DNA from: Catellatospora bangladeshensis
GTDB lineage: Bacteria > Actinomycetota > Actinomycetes > Mycobacteriales > Micromonosporaceae
DNA length: 64,000 nucleotides
NCBI RefSeq assembly: GCF_016862575.1
Contig: NZ_BONF01000002.1
Location: 62,001-126,000, forward strand
Direction of reading: 5' to 3'
Shown here: positions 42,948 to 51,639 of the stretch, in pieces
Layout: each line of letters starts with the position of its first letter
How positions within the stretch are numbered: the stretch's first letter is position 1
Translations under genes and position numbers: made by a program
The notes under the pieces: model-generated
Databases searched by the model: none
What the model was told of the DNA's origin: nothing
What the model saw: only the letters and a program-made list of their open reading frames with translations

Positions 42948-44543
42948 ATGCAGATCTTCGACACCACGCTGCGCGACGGCGCCCAGCGCGAGGGCATCAC
43001 CTACTCCGTGGCCGACAAACTCGCGGTGGCGCGGCTGCTCGATCAGTTCGGCGTCGGTTTCATCGAGGGCGGCTGGCCCGGGGCGGTGCCCAAGGACACC
43101 GAGTTCTTCGAACGGGCCAGAACCGAACTCGACCTGAAGAACGCGGTGCTGGTGGCCTTCGGCTCCACCCGCAAGGCGGGCACGCCCGTCGCGGACGACG
43201 CGCAGATCGCGGGCCTGCTCGCTGCGCAGACGCCGGTGGTCTGCCTCGTCGCCAAGTCCGACCTGCGCCACGTCGAGCGCGCGCTGCGCACCACGCCCGA
43301 GGAGAACCTCGCGATGGTCGCCGACAGTGTGACCCACCTGCGCGCGCACGGCCGCCGCGTCTTCGTCGACTGCGAGCACTTCTTCGACGGCTTCCGTTTC
43401 GACCCCGAGTACACCGCGTCCGTGGTGCGCGTCGCGCTGGACGCCGGCGCCGAGCGGGTGGTCCTCTGCGACACCAACGGCGGCATGCTGCCGTCGCAGG
43501 TCAGCGCGGCGATCGGGGAGCTGGCCGAGCGGCTGGGCGTCGACCCGGCCGTGCTCGGCATGCACGCGCAGAACGACACCGCGTGCGCCGTCGCCAACAC
43601 CATCGCCGCGGTGGAGGCGGGCGTACGCCACGTGCAGGGCACCGCGAACGGCTACGGGGAGCGCCCCGGCAACGCCGACATCTTCGCGGTGGTGGCGAAC
43701 CTGCAACTCAAGCTGGGCATGACCGTCCTACCGGAGGGCTGCCTGGAACAGATGGCGCACGTCTCGCACGCCATCGCCGAGATCGCGAACATCGCACCCG
43801 ACACCCACCAGGCCTACGTCGGGTCGGCCGCCTTCGCTCACAAGGCGGGGCTGCACGCGAGCGCGATCAAAGTCGACCCGGCCCTCTACAACCATGTGGA
43901 CCCGGCCGTCGTCGGCAACGACATGACGATCCTCGTCACCGAGATGGCCGGCCGGGCCAGTATCGAGCTCAAGAGCCGCGAGCTCGGCCTGGACCTGGCC
44001 GGTCATCCCGACACGCTGTCCAAGGTGACGCACCGGGTGAAGGAGCTGGAGGCGGCCGGCTGGTCCTTCGAGGCCGCCGACGCGTCCTTCGAGCTGCTGG
44101 TGCGCCAGTCCCTGGGCGAGCAGACGACCCCGTTCTCACTGGAGTCGTACCGGGTGATCGTCGAGCACCGCGAGGACGGCGCGGTGGTCAGCGAGGCGAC
44201 CGTCAAGCTGCGGGTACGTGGTGAGCGGGTGATCGCCACCGCGGAGGGCAACGGCCCGGTGAACGCCCTGGACCAGGCCCTGCGCCAGGCACTGGAGCGG
44301 CACTTCCCGCAGCTTGCCGGTCTGGAGCTGGCCGACTACAAGGTCCGCATCCTGGCCGGCTCGCACGGCACCGACGCGGTGACGCGGGTGCTCGTCGAGA
44401 CGGTGGACACCGACGGCCGGGACTGGACCACGGTCGGCGTGCACGAGAACGTGGTCGAGGCCAGCTGGCGGGCGCTGGTCGACGCGCTCGCCTACGGCGT
44501 GACGGCGGCGGGCGGCGACCGGCGGGTGCGCTCACGCGGCTGA
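42948..44543 (+). CDS. cimA: Citramalate synthase
   Basis: CimA condenses pyruvate and acetyl-CoA to (R)-citramalate, a threonine-independent route to 2-oxobutyrate and isoleucine. The 531-residue protein shows the DRE-TIM metallolyase start FDTTLRDGAQREGIT, the family FIEGGWPGAVPKD, the metal-ligand segment CDTNGGMLPSQV and GMHAQNDTACAVANTI. A HKAGLHASAI stretch follows, and a C-terminal LeuA-like regulatory domain (about 400-531) is probably the site of isoleucine feedback. The GlyTrpPro segment separates it from 2-isopropylmalate synthase. The ATG at 42948 follows GGAGG and is behind the leader-peptide attenuator. Confidence 0.93.
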   Translation: MQIFDTTLRDGAQREGITYSVADKLAVARLLDQFGVGFIEGGWPGAVPKDTEFFERARTELDLKNAVLVAFGSTRKAGTPVADDAQIAGLLAAQTPVVCLVAKSDLRHVERALRTTPEENLAMVADSVTHLRAHGRRVFVDCEHFFDGFRFDPEYTASVVRVALDAGAERVVLCDTNGGMLPSQVSAAIGELAERLGVDPAVLGMHAQNDTACAVANTIAAVEAGVRHVQGTANGYGERPGNADIFAVVANLQLKLGMTVLPEGCLEQMAHVSHAIAEIANIAPDTHQAYVGSAAFAHKAGLHASAIKVDPALYNHVDPAVVGNDMTILVTEMAGRASIELKSRELGLDLAGHPDTLSKVTHRVKELEAAGWSFEAADASFELLVRQSLGEQTTPFSLESYRVIVEHREDGAVVSEATVKLRVRGERVIATAEGNGPVNALDQALRQALERHFPQLAGLELADYKVRILAGSHGTDAVTRVLVETVDTDGRDWTTVGVHENVVEASWRALVDALAYGVTAAGGDRRVRSRG

Positions 44544-44661
44544 CGGGCGCTTGCATCGGGCGGCATGGCCCTGTTTTAGCTGGTCCCGAACCCCTGAACA
44601 GGTGCCATGACCGCCCGCTTGCGAAAGGATACTACGCAGTAATCGCAAGAAATGTAAACTC

Positions 44662-44690
44662 TTGACATCGATGTGCGTGGTTGGCATGGT
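44662..44690 (+). promoter_or_regulatory. Candidate promoter of the M15 carboxypeptidase gene
   Basis: TTGACA at 44662-44667 and CATGGT 17 bases on (44685-44690) place the transcription start at or next to the ATG at 44698, so the message may be leaderless. The -10 match is weak. Confidence 0.4.
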
Positions 44691-44697
44691 GCCATCC

Positions 44698-45450
44698 ATG
44701 TCGCTTCGCACCCCCCGCAAGAACGCCCTCATCCGGGCGTTCACCGCCCTGGTGATGGCGGCCATCGGATCGGTGGTCGCCATCCTCGTCGGCGCGTCCC
44801 CCGCGCACGCCGACGGGTGCTACACCTGGGGCCGCAACCTGTCCTCCGGCACGTCCGGCGAGGACGTCCGCCAGCTGCAGATCCGCGTCGCCGGCTGGCC
44901 GGGCTACAACAACACCATCGTCATCGACGGCGTCTTCGGCGCGGAGACCCGCGACGCGGTCATCCGGTTCCAGCAGGCGTACGGCCTGGGCGCCGACGGC
45001 ATCGCCGGCCCGCAGACGTACAACAAGATCTACGCCCTGCAGGACGACGACTGCACCCCCATCCACTTCAGCTACGCCGAGCTGAACACCTGCAACAGCA
45101 CCTGGTCCGGCGGCGCCGTCTCGGCGGCCACGGCCAAGGCCAACGCGCTGCGGGCGATGTGGCGCCTGGAGGCGCTGCGGCATGCCCTCGGTGACCAGGC
45201 CATCCGGGTCACCTCCGGCTTCCGCAGTGTGGCCTGCAACAACGCTGTCGGCGGCGCCTCCGACAGCAGGCACCTCTACGGGGACGCGGCCGATCTCGGC
45301 TCGGGCCCGCACTCGCTGTGCACGCTGGCCAAGCAGGCCCGCTACCACGGCTTCAACGGGATCCTCGGCCCCGGCTACCCCGGGCACAGCGACCACACGC
45401 ACACCGACTTCCGCCCGAGCAAGTTCTGGTCGGCGTCGTCCTGCTTCTGA
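44698..45450 (+). CDS. Secreted zinc D-Ala-D-Ala carboxypeptidase (M15, Streptomyces type)
   Basis: The 250-residue precursor has a signal peptide to about residue 39 (ending SPAHA). The mature protein begins DGCYTW, as does the Streptomyces albus G enzyme. A peptidoglycan-binding domain (about 45-110) precedes the M15 catalytic domain, whose zinc-binding SRHLYGDAAD and HSDHTHTDFR motifs are intact. Even cysteine spacing suggests disulfides. It removes the terminal D-alanine from peptidoglycan peptides and acts outside the cell. A leaderless promoter is possible. Confidence 0.93.
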   Translation: MSLRTPRKNALIRAFTALVMAAIGSVVAILVGASPAHADGCYTWGRNLSSGTSGEDVRQLQIRVAGWPGYNNTIVIDGVFGAETRDAVIRFQQAYGLGADGIAGPQTYNKIYALQDDDCTPIHFSYAELNTCNSTWSGGAVSAATAKANALRAMWRLEALRHALGDQAIRVTSGFRSVACNNAVGGASDSRHLYGDAADLGSGPHSLCTLAKQARYHGFNGILGPGYPGHSDHTHTDFRPSKFWSASSCF

Positions 45451-45605
45451 TCGGCCGCCCGGCCCGGTGACGGCGTCCTCCCCCCGGCGCCCCCGCCGGT
45501 GCCGATACCGGATCGGACGAGCGGAACGCGTGCCGCGCAGCGATAGGCTGCGCGGCACGCACCTCGTTGCGGCCGTTCGTGCCGCGCCCGACCTGGAGGC
45601 ATCCC

Positions 45606-46166
45606 GTGACCCGCAACCCCTACGCGGCGCCCACCCCGCCCCCGCGCGACACCCCGGCCGCCGTCACCACGGCCCCGGCCGAGCCCGCCGCGACCGGCGT
45701 GGTCGGGCACGGCTCCGGTGCGGCCGCACCGCTCACGGGTGAGCCCAGCGCCACGGTGGGGACCGAGCCCACCGCCACAGCCACGGCCGGTGCCGCCGGG
45801 GTGGCGGCGCCGTCGCCGGGGCGCATCGTGGCCGCCCGGCTGGTCTGGCGCGGGGTCGGCATCGCGCTGGCCGGGCACGCGCTGACGATGCTGCTGCCGC
45901 TGCTCGCGACGCTGGCCTTCGGCATGCGCTCCGGCAGCGGGCCGTCGGTGAACAGCGACTCGATCTCGTTCTTCGTGCTGGGCGGGGTCGCCGCACAGTT
46001 CGTGCTCTTGGTGGCCGTCCTGGTCACCGGCATCCGGCGCATCGTCCGCCGGGACGGCGGCGTCGGCGCGGGCATCATGATCGGCTGGGCCCTGGGCGTG
46101 CCCGCCAGCCTGGTCGCCGGCATCGTCATCTGCGTCATGCTGGCCGAGGCGGGCAACTCGTACTGA
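45606..46166 (+). CDS. Membrane protein with Ala/Pro/Thr-rich N-terminus, unknown function
   Basis: The 186-residue product has a disordered N-terminal half (about 1-75, Pro/Ala/Thr/Gly) followed by three hydrophobic segments at about 86-107, 121-142 and 155-178. No family is recognised. The GTG at 45606 follows the ribosome site CTGGAGG. The layout (Pro-rich tail, DUF4190-like helices) resembles small actinobacterial membrane proteins of unknown role. Confidence 0.65.
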   Translation: MTRNPYAAPTPPPRDTPAAVTTAPAEPAATGVVGHGSGAAAPLTGEPSATVGTEPTATATAGAAGVAAPSPGRIVAARLVWRGVGIALAGHALTMLLPLLATLAFGMRSGSGPSVNSDSISFFVLGGVAAQFVLLVAVLVTGIRRIVRRDGGVGAGIMIGWALGVPASLVAGIVICVMLAEAGNSY

Positions 46167-46196
46167 CCGCCGGGCGATCCCGGTGGTGTCGTCTCG

Positions 46197-46245
46197 CCGG
46201 ATGGCGACCCAGGTGATGCGAGGGCACCCTGAAGTCGCCATCCGG
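46197..46245. repeat. Inverted repeat CCGGATGGCGAC, single copy here
   Basis: Perfect 12-base arms (46197-46208 and 46234-46245) are separated by 25 bases, with partial pairing in between. It lies between convergent genes. No second copy is seen in the window, but its size and location are like those of families A and C. Confidence 0.6.
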
Positions 46246-46264
46246 TGGAAGGTACGGCCCGGCG

Positions 46265-47191
46265 TCAGCGATCGGTGGCGGGCGCGATGGTGAGGGTGCC
46301 CGCGTCGGCGTCGAGCACGGCGTGCGTGCCCAGCGGGACGGCGGTGTGCTGGGTGCCGTGGCCGACGGGCAGTCCGCCGAGCACCGGCAGGCCCAGGTCG
46401 AGCAGGCGGTCGGCGAGCACGTCGGCGATGCTCACCGGCCAGGCGTCGGCGCAGTCGGTGAACTGGCCCACGGCGATCCCGGCGACTCCGTCGAGCGCGC
46501 CGCTGCGGCGCAGGTGGGTGAGCATCCGGTCGACGCGGTACGGCTGCTCGCCGACGTCCTCGACGAGCAGGATCACGCCGGTCAGGTCGGGCTGGTGCGG
46601 GGTGCCCAGGGTGCTCGCGAGCAGGGACAGGTTGCCGCCGAGCAGCACGCCCTCGGCGCGGCCGGTGGTGCGTACCCCATGGGTCTCCTCGGCCGGGTCG
46701 GCGGAGACCGTCACCGGCTCGCCGCTCATCAGGGCGTGCCGCGCGCCCAGCGCGGTGGGGGAGTCGGCGCCCTTGTCGAACTGCGCCGCGACCGGGCCGT
46801 GCACGGTGGCCAGCCGGGCGCCCTGCCACAGCGCCAGGTGCAGCGCGGTGATGTCGGAGAAGCCCATGACCAGCTTCGGATCGCGGCGCACCGCGTCGAG
46901 GTCGATCCGGTCGGTGATGCGCTGCGCGCCGTAGCCGCCGCGGGTGCACAGCACGGCCCGCACCCCGGGGTCGCCGAGCGCTCCGTTGAGGTCGTCGAGG
47001 CGCTGCTCGTCGGTGCCGCCGAAGTAGCCGTGCCGGGCCAGCACGTGCGGGTAGACGCGCGGGGCGAGGCCCCAGCCGGTGAGCACGGCGACCGCCGCCT
47101 CGACCCGTTCCGGGGGCACCGGGCCGGAGGGGGACACGAGGGCCACGGTGTCGCCGGGCCGGAGTCGCGCGGGGTGCAGGGTCGCGGTCAT
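46265..47191 (-). CDS. L,D-carboxypeptidase (S66 family)
   Basis: The 308-residue protein is an S66-family enzyme that trims the tetrapeptide of recycled peptidoglycan or, in some members, degrades microcin C-type peptides. Conserved features include [10 protein letters not shown], the nucleophile serine in [13 protein letters not shown], the glutamate in [16 protein letters not shown] and the histidine region [12 protein letters not shown]. No signal peptide is present, so it is cytosolic. ATG 47191 is preferred to an in-frame upstream start at 47221. Confidence 0.9.
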   Translation of the reverse strand: MTATLHPARLRPGDTVALVSPSGPVPPERVEAAVAVLTGWGLAPRVYPHVLARHGYFGGTDEQRLDDLNGALGDPGVRAVLCTRGGYGAQRITDRIDLDAVRRDPKLVMGFSDITALHLALWQGARLATVHGPVAAQFDKGADSPTALGARHALMSGEPVTVSADPAEETHGVRTTGRAEGVLLGGNLSLLASTLGTPHQPDLTGVILLVEDVGEQPYRVDRMLTHLRRSGALDGVAGIAVGQFTDCADAWPVSIADVLADRLLDLGLPVLGGLPVGHGTQHTAVPLGTHAVLDADAGTLTIAPATDR

Positions 47192-47277
47192 GGGCGCAGA
47201 GCCTAGCCCAGGGCCCGGCACAGAACCTTCACAGGAACCGCACCCCCGCCGGTCGCGCGATGTATAGCATCCGGCGC

Positions 47278-48234
47278 ATGAGACGGTTTCTCGGTCGCAC
47301 GCTGCCGTGGGTGCTGGCGCTGCCCGCGGCGGTGTGGGCGGTCTTCCGGCTGGCGGGCTGGGACTCCTGGTATCCGGCGGCGCAGCTGATGGCGTTCACG
47401 CCGTACGTCGCCGCGGGTTCGCTGCTCCCGCTGGCGATCCTGCTGCTGTGGCGGCGCTGGGCGGCCGCCGCGCTGGCCGGGGTGACCGCGCTGGCGCTGG
47501 TCGCGGTGGTGCTGCCGCGCTACTTCGCCGACGGTGACGCCCTGGCCGGGGCGCGTGGGCAGGCGCTGCGGGTGATGAGCGCGAACGTGCTGGTCGGCTC
47601 GGCGGGCCCGGCCGACCTGGTGACGCTCGTGCGCACGCACCGGGTCGACGTGCTCGCCCTGCAGGAGGTGTCGCCGGAGTATCTGGCCGCCGCCGACGCC
47701 GCGGGCATGCGCGACGAGCTGCCGTACCGGGTGGACTACTCGGTCCCGGGGGTGGAGGGGTCGGCGCTGCTGTCGCGGCTGCCGCTGCGCGAGGGCGGGG
47801 TGCGGGTGAACCCGGGCGGGTTCCGCCAGGCGCATGCCGAGGTCGCGGTGCCGGGCGGCGGCACGGTGCTGGTCGAGTCGGCGCACCCGCTGGCCCCGTG
47901 GGCGGACTTCGCGACGCCGCTGTGGGCGCGGGGGTACGACGACCAGCCGCGGGCCACCCCGCACGGGCCGGTGCGGGTGCTGCTCGGGGACTTCAACGCC
48001 ACCCTCGACCACCACCTGCTGCGCGAGCTGATCAGCTCCGGTTACCGGGACGCGGCGGAGGTGCTGGGCCGGGGGCTGCACGGGACGTGGGGGCCGTACG
48101 ACGGGGACATGATCCCGCCGGTGACGCTGGACCGGGTGCTGGCCGACCGGCGCGTCGGCGTACGCGACTTCCAGGTGCTGGTGCTGCCGGGCAGCGACCA
48201 CCGGCCGGTGTACGCGGAACTCGTCCTGCCCTGA
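47278..48234 (+). CDS. Membrane-anchored endonuclease/exonuclease/phosphatase-family protein
   Basis: The 318-residue product has three hydrophobic N-terminal segments (about 5-85) and an extracellular EEP domain. Motifs are RVMSANVLVG and LALQEVSPE near the start (metal Glu), GDFNATLDHHLL in the middle, and GSDHRPVYAELVLP at the end (catalytic Asp-His pair). Members hydrolyse phosphodiester bonds in DNA, phosphoinositides or sphingolipids. The substrate here is unknown. ATG 47278 is chosen; another ATG at 47260 is in frame. Confidence 0.82.
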   Translation: MRRFLGRTLPWVLALPAAVWAVFRLAGWDSWYPAAQLMAFTPYVAAGSLLPLAILLLWRRWAAAALAGVTALALVAVVLPRYFADGDALAGARGQALRVMSANVLVGSAGPADLVTLVRTHRVDVLALQEVSPEYLAAADAAGMRDELPYRVDYSVPGVEGSALLSRLPLREGGVRVNPGGFRQAHAEVAVPGGGTVLVESAHPLAPWADFATPLWARGYDDQPRATPHGPVRVLLGDFNATLDHHLLRELISSGYRDAAEVLGRGLHGTWGPYDGDMIPPVTLDRVLADRRVGVRDFQVLVLPGSDHRPVYAELVLP

Positions 48235-48251
48235 GCGGTGGAGCGCGCTGT

Positions 48252-48301
48252 TTGAGCGGACGCTCAATACTTGCTAGGCTCAGTCTTGATCGACCGCTCA
48301 A
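48252..48301 (+). promoter_or_regulatory. Paired TetR-type operators and promoter of the TetR gene
   Basis: The perfect 16-base palindrome TTGAGCGGACGCTCAA (48252-48267) and an imperfect copy TTGATCGACCGCTCAA (48286-48301) are centred 34 bases apart. TTGAGC-17-TAGGCT forms a promoter between and within them. The same arrangement recurs at 50044-50092, so the TetR protein probably controls its own gene. Confidence 0.75.
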
Positions 48302-48520
48302 ATGTGTGGCGCGGGACGTGTTTCCTGGTGGGACCGTCCTGACCCGACACCGCCGCCGCCTCGGCCTGTTTTGTCAGACCGGTGCGAGACAGTCTGCGCG
48401 TCCCGCAGTCGGGGACGCGACAGACATCGGGCGGTGCCGGTCACAAGTAACGGGGGGTGACCGGCACCGCCCGCTTCGCGCGCCATGCCGCGCGCCGGGC
48501 CGCGTCTTCGAGGGAGTGCC

Positions 48521-49156
48521 ATGTCCGACACCAAGCAGCGCCTGCTCGACGGTGCCATGGACACCCTGCGCAGGCAGGGCATCGCCGGGGTGTCCGCGCG
48601 CAACATCGCGGCCGCCGCCGGGGTCAACCAGGCGCTGATCTTCTATCACTACGGCAGCGTCGACGACCTGCTGGTGAGGGCGTGCATGGCGGCCACCGCG
48701 GACCGCGTGGACGCGTACCGGCAGCGCTTCGCCGCGGTGGGTTCGCTGCGCGAGCTGCTCGACGTGGGCCGGGCCCTGCACGAGGAGGAGCGCGAGCTGG
48801 GCAACGTCGCGGTGCTCGCGCAGATGCTGGCCGGTGCGCAGCACGACGAGAAGCTGGCCCGGGTCACCGCGGACGCGCTCGCCCAGTGGACCGGCGAGAT
48901 CGAGACGGTGCTGCGCCGGGTGCTGGCCGGCTCCCCGTTCGCCGAGATGGCCGACGTGCCGGGGCTGGCCCGTGCGGTCTCCGTCTCGTTCGTCGGGCTG
49001 GAGCTGTACGAGGGGGTCGACCGCGACGGCGCCCGGCGGGCCATGGACGCGCTGGAGCAGCTCGGCCTGCTGCTGGAGATCGTGGAGGAGCTGGGCCCGG
49101 TGGCCCGCCGCGCGCTGCGGAGCAAGATCAACAAGGCGGCCGCGCGCCGCCCCTGA
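48521..49156 (+). CDS. TetR-family transcriptional regulator
   Basis: The 211-residue protein has an N-terminal helix-turn-helix (KQRLLDGAMDTLRRQGIAGVSARN, then IAAAAGVNQALIFYHYGSVD; residues about 3-50). The C-terminal all-helical ligand and dimer domain looks typical for the family. Its promoter carries two TTGAGCGNNCGCTCAA-type sites, and the same pair precedes the SRPBCC-DUF4166 operon at 50111, so those are its likely targets. The ligand is unknown. ATG 48521 follows GAGGGAG. Confidence 0.9.
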   Translation: MSDTKQRLLDGAMDTLRRQGIAGVSARNIAAAAGVNQALIFYHYGSVDDLLVRACMAATADRVDAYRQRFAAVGSLRELLDVGRALHEEERELGNVAVLAQMLAGAQHDEKLARVTADALAQWTGEIETVLRRVLAGSPFAEMADVPGLARAVSVSFVGLELYEGVDRDGARRAMDALEQLGLLLEIVEELGPVARRALRSKINKAAARRP

Positions 49157-49204
49157 GCCGGGCCGCCTGTGGGACCTGAGCAGGCCCCGGGCTAGTCTCG
49201 CAGC

Positions 49205-49966
49205 GTGGCGACCGCACTGGTGATCGAGAACGACCCGACCGACGACCTGCGCCGGCTCGGCGGCTGGCTGACCGGGGCCGGGCTGGAGCTGGCCGTGCTC
49301 CGCCCGCACGCGGGCGACCCGCTGCCCGACGACCTGACCGGGTACGCGGCGTTCGTGGTGCTCGGCGGCGAGCAGGACGCGTTCCCCACCGGTGGCGCGC
49401 CCGGCGCGCCCTGGTTCCCGAAGCTGGAGTCGCTGCTGCGCAAGGCGGTGAAGCACCGGGTGCCGACGCTGGGCGTCTGCCTGGGCGGCCAGCTGCTCGC
49501 GCAGGCCCACGGCGGCACGGTCGAGCGCTCCACCAGCGGCCCGGAGATCGGCGCCCGCCTGGTCGCCCGGCGGGACGTCGCCGAGTCCGACCCGCTGTGG
49601 TGGGCGGTGCCGTTCGCGCCGGACGTGGTGCAGTACCACTTCGACGAGATCACCGAGCTGCCGCTCGGGGCGACCCTGCTGGCCGCCTCGCCGCGCTACC
49701 CGCACCAGGCGTTCCGGGTCGGCGACCGGGCCTGGGGCACCCAGTTCCACATCGAGTGCGATCTCGACATGTTCGCGGACTGGGTGGAGGGGAACCGGTC
49801 CTGGATGGAGGAGCAGGGCTGGGACGCGGACGGGCTGATCGCCGGGGTCGAGGCCACCCTGGACGACGTCGCCGAGGTCTGGGAGCCGTTCGCCCGCCGC
49901 TTCGCCGAGCTGGCCCTGGGCACCCTGCCCGAGGCCGGCCGCCGCGAGCTGCCGCTGCTGAGCTGA
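49205..49966 (+). CDS. Class I glutamine amidotransferase-like protein
   Basis: The 253-residue protein has the class I amidotransferase fold: nucleophile Cys in GVCLGGQLLAQAHGG at about residue 97, His and Glu in WGTQFHIECDLDMF. Such stand-alone domains often act on gamma-glutamyl compounds or work as GMP-synthase-like amidotransferases with a partner. No synthetase partner lies nearby. It is between the TetR gene and the next TetR-controlled operon, but has its own GTG start 49 bases after tetR. Confidence 0.85.
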   Translation: MATALVIENDPTDDLRRLGGWLTGAGLELAVLRPHAGDPLPDDLTGYAAFVVLGGEQDAFPTGGAPGAPWFPKLESLLRKAVKHRVPTLGVCLGGQLLAQAHGGTVERSTSGPEIGARLVARRDVAESDPLWWAVPFAPDVVQYHFDEITELPLGATLLAASPRYPHQAFRVGDRAWGTQFHIECDLDMFADWVEGNRSWMEEQGWDADGLIAGVEATLDDVAEVWEPFARRFAELALGTLPEAGRRELPLLS

Positions 49967-50043
49967 CCCGGTAACGCGGGCGCAGGCCCCGTCCAGACCG
50001 GTTTGCCGGGTGGGGGGGCTTCTTGCTGCCCGGACACAAGCAC

Positions 50044-50092
50044 TTGAGCAATCGCTCAAATCTGCTAGCCTCTGTCTTGAGCGAACGCTCAA
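50044..50092 (+). promoter_or_regulatory. Paired TetR-type operators and promoter of the SRPBCC operon
   Basis: TTGAGCAATCGCTCAA (50044-50059) and TTGAGCGAACGCTCAA (50077-50092) are centred 33 bases apart, with TTGAGC-16-TAGCCT as the promoter. They match the sites before the TetR gene, giving the shared half-site TTGAGC and similar -10 sequences. Confidence 0.75.
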
Positions 50093-50110
50093 AAGGTGGA
50101 GGAGGCCGTG

Positions 50111-50839
50111 GTGGGCCGCTTGCTGTACATCGAGACGACGATCCGCGCCGACCTCGACACGGTGTGGACGGCGTCGCAGGACCCGGCGCGGCACGAGCGC
50201 TGGGACGCCCGCTTCAGCGAGATCCGCTACCTGCCGGAGATCCCGGGCACGCCCCGGCGCTTCCGGTACGCCACCCGGGTGCTGCCCGGTCTGGTGATCA
50301 GCGGGACCGGCGTGTTCGCGGGGGAGCGCCGCCGCCCCGACGGCACCCGCACCAGCGCGCTGCGCTTCGCCTCCGGCCACCCGCTGACCCTGATCCGAGA
50401 CGGCGCGGGCTGGTGGCGTTACGTGCCCTCCCCGTCCGGCGTGCGCTTCCTGACCGGATACGACTACACCCCGGGCTGGGGACGGCTCGGCCCGCTCGCC
50501 GACCTGGCCTTCCGCCCGCTCTTCGGCTGGCTCACCGCCTGGTCCTTCGACCGGCTGCGGCTCTGGCTGGAGCGCGGCATCACGCCCCGCCGGGCACTGT
50601 GGCACGCGCTCGGCGAGACCGCCGCACGAGTGGCCGGGAGCCTGACCGCGGCAGCCGTCGCCGCTGCGATCGGCGCGCCCGCGGGAACCGCGGCGTTCGC
50701 GGCGGTGCTCACCGCGTGCCTGCTCGCGCTCGTCCCGCCGCTTCCCGGCACCCCCGCCGCGCGCCGCTGCCTGCGCCGGCCCCCTGACCGTGTGGCCGCC
50801 ACCGCGCCCGCCACCCTCACCCTCCTGGAGACGCCATGA
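50111..50839 (+). CDS. SRPBCC (START-like) family protein with C-terminal membrane segments
   Basis: The 242-residue product begins with an SRPBCC lipid- or polyketide-binding fold: VWTASQDPARHERWDARFSE, then strands ending near FLTGYDYTPGWG at about residue 120. A C-terminal part (about 170-215) is hydrophobic and Ala-rich, probably two membrane helices. GGAGGAGG five bases before GTG 50111 marks the start. It overlaps the following DUF4166 gene by four bases (ATGA), and both follow TetR operators. Function unknown. Confidence 0.75.
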   Translation: MGRLLYIETTIRADLDTVWTASQDPARHERWDARFSEIRYLPEIPGTPRRFRYATRVLPGLVISGTGVFAGERRRPDGTRTSALRFASGHPLTLIRDGAGWWRYVPSPSGVRFLTGYDYTPGWGRLGPLADLAFRPLFGWLTAWSFDRLRLWLERGITPRRALWHALGETAARVAGSLTAAAVAAAIGAPAGTAAFAAVLTACLLALVPPLPGTPAARRCLRRPPDRVAATAPATLTLLETP

Positions 50840-51516
50840 CCTCGATCTTCCAGCAAGCGCTCGGTGCCGAGTTCGACCGGCTGCACCCCGAGCTGCGGCG
50901 CCGCTTCGGCTTCGCCAGCGCCGACCGGACCGCCTGCATCGGCACCGGGGTGATGGACGAGATCTGGCGCGGGCGCGCGTTCACGGTGCCGTTCCTGCAC
51001 CTGGGCGCGACCCGGAACATCCTGTTCCCGGAGCGCGGGCGGGACGTGCCGTTCACCATCGAGAACTACGCCTACCAGGACGGGTACGGCCGGGAGACGG
51101 TCACCTTCGTGCGTACGTTCGAGCTGCCCGGGGTGCGCCGCCGCTTCGACGCGACGATGATCTACAGCCCGCTGCGCGGCCGGGTCATCGACTACCTCGG
51201 CACCCACCAGCACGTCGCCGTCGACCTGGACCTGAGCGTGGACGGCTCCGGCGGCCTGCACATCCGCACCGGCAGCCAGCGCTTCTACGAGGGGCTGATC
51301 GGCGCCCGGCTGCCGCTGGCGCTGTCCGGCACCGCGGACGTGCACGAGTGGTACGACGATCAGGCGCAGTGCTTCCGGATCCAGGTGACCGTGGCCAACG
51401 GCCGCTTCGGCCCGCTCTTCGGCTACCGGGGCAGCTTCACGGCCGCGTACCTGACCGCCGAGGAGGCCCAGGCCCCGGCCTCCGTCCGCCCGGTCCGCGA
51501 GACGAGCCGCGATTGA
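50836..51516 (+). CDS. DUF4166 family protein
   Basis: The 226-residue protein begins with the family pattern FQQALGAEFDRLHPELRRRF and includes GTGVMDEIWRG, then FTIENYAYQDGYGRETVTF. It has no signal or membrane segment. DUF4166 domains are found alone or fused to saccharopine dehydrogenase-like enzymes, but their role is unknown. Its overlap with the SRPBCC gene implies a two-gene unit controlled by the TetR regulator. Confidence 0.82.
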   Translation: MTSIFQQALGAEFDRLHPELRRRFGFASADRTACIGTGVMDEIWRGRAFTVPFLHLGATRNILFPERGRDVPFTIENYAYQDGYGRETVTFVRTFELPGVRRRFDATMIYSPLRGRVIDYLGTHQHVAVDLDLSVDGSGGLHIRTGSQRFYEGLIGARLPLALSGTADVHEWYDDQAQCFRIQVTVANGRFGPLFGYRGSFTAAYLTAEEAQAPASVRPVRETSRD

Positions 51517-51535
51517 CCTGCGTGGCGGCCCAGAC

Positions 51536-51589
51536 GTTAAGAAGGGCACCTTCATCTACGGAAAGCGATTAGAAGGTGCCCTTCCTTTC
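51536..51589. repeat. GAAGGTGCCCTTC paired repeat, family B copy 4
   Basis: The cores here are inverted (GAAGGGCACCTTC then GAAGGTGCCCTTC) and joined by the linker ATCTACGGAAAGCGATTA. It lies between the DUF4166 gene and glnE, both on the plus strand. Confidence 0.85.
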
Positions 51590-51639
51590 GTCGGGTGGTG
51601 CGTGGTGTCTTGGGGGTGGCGCGCCGATAACCTGAGCGG

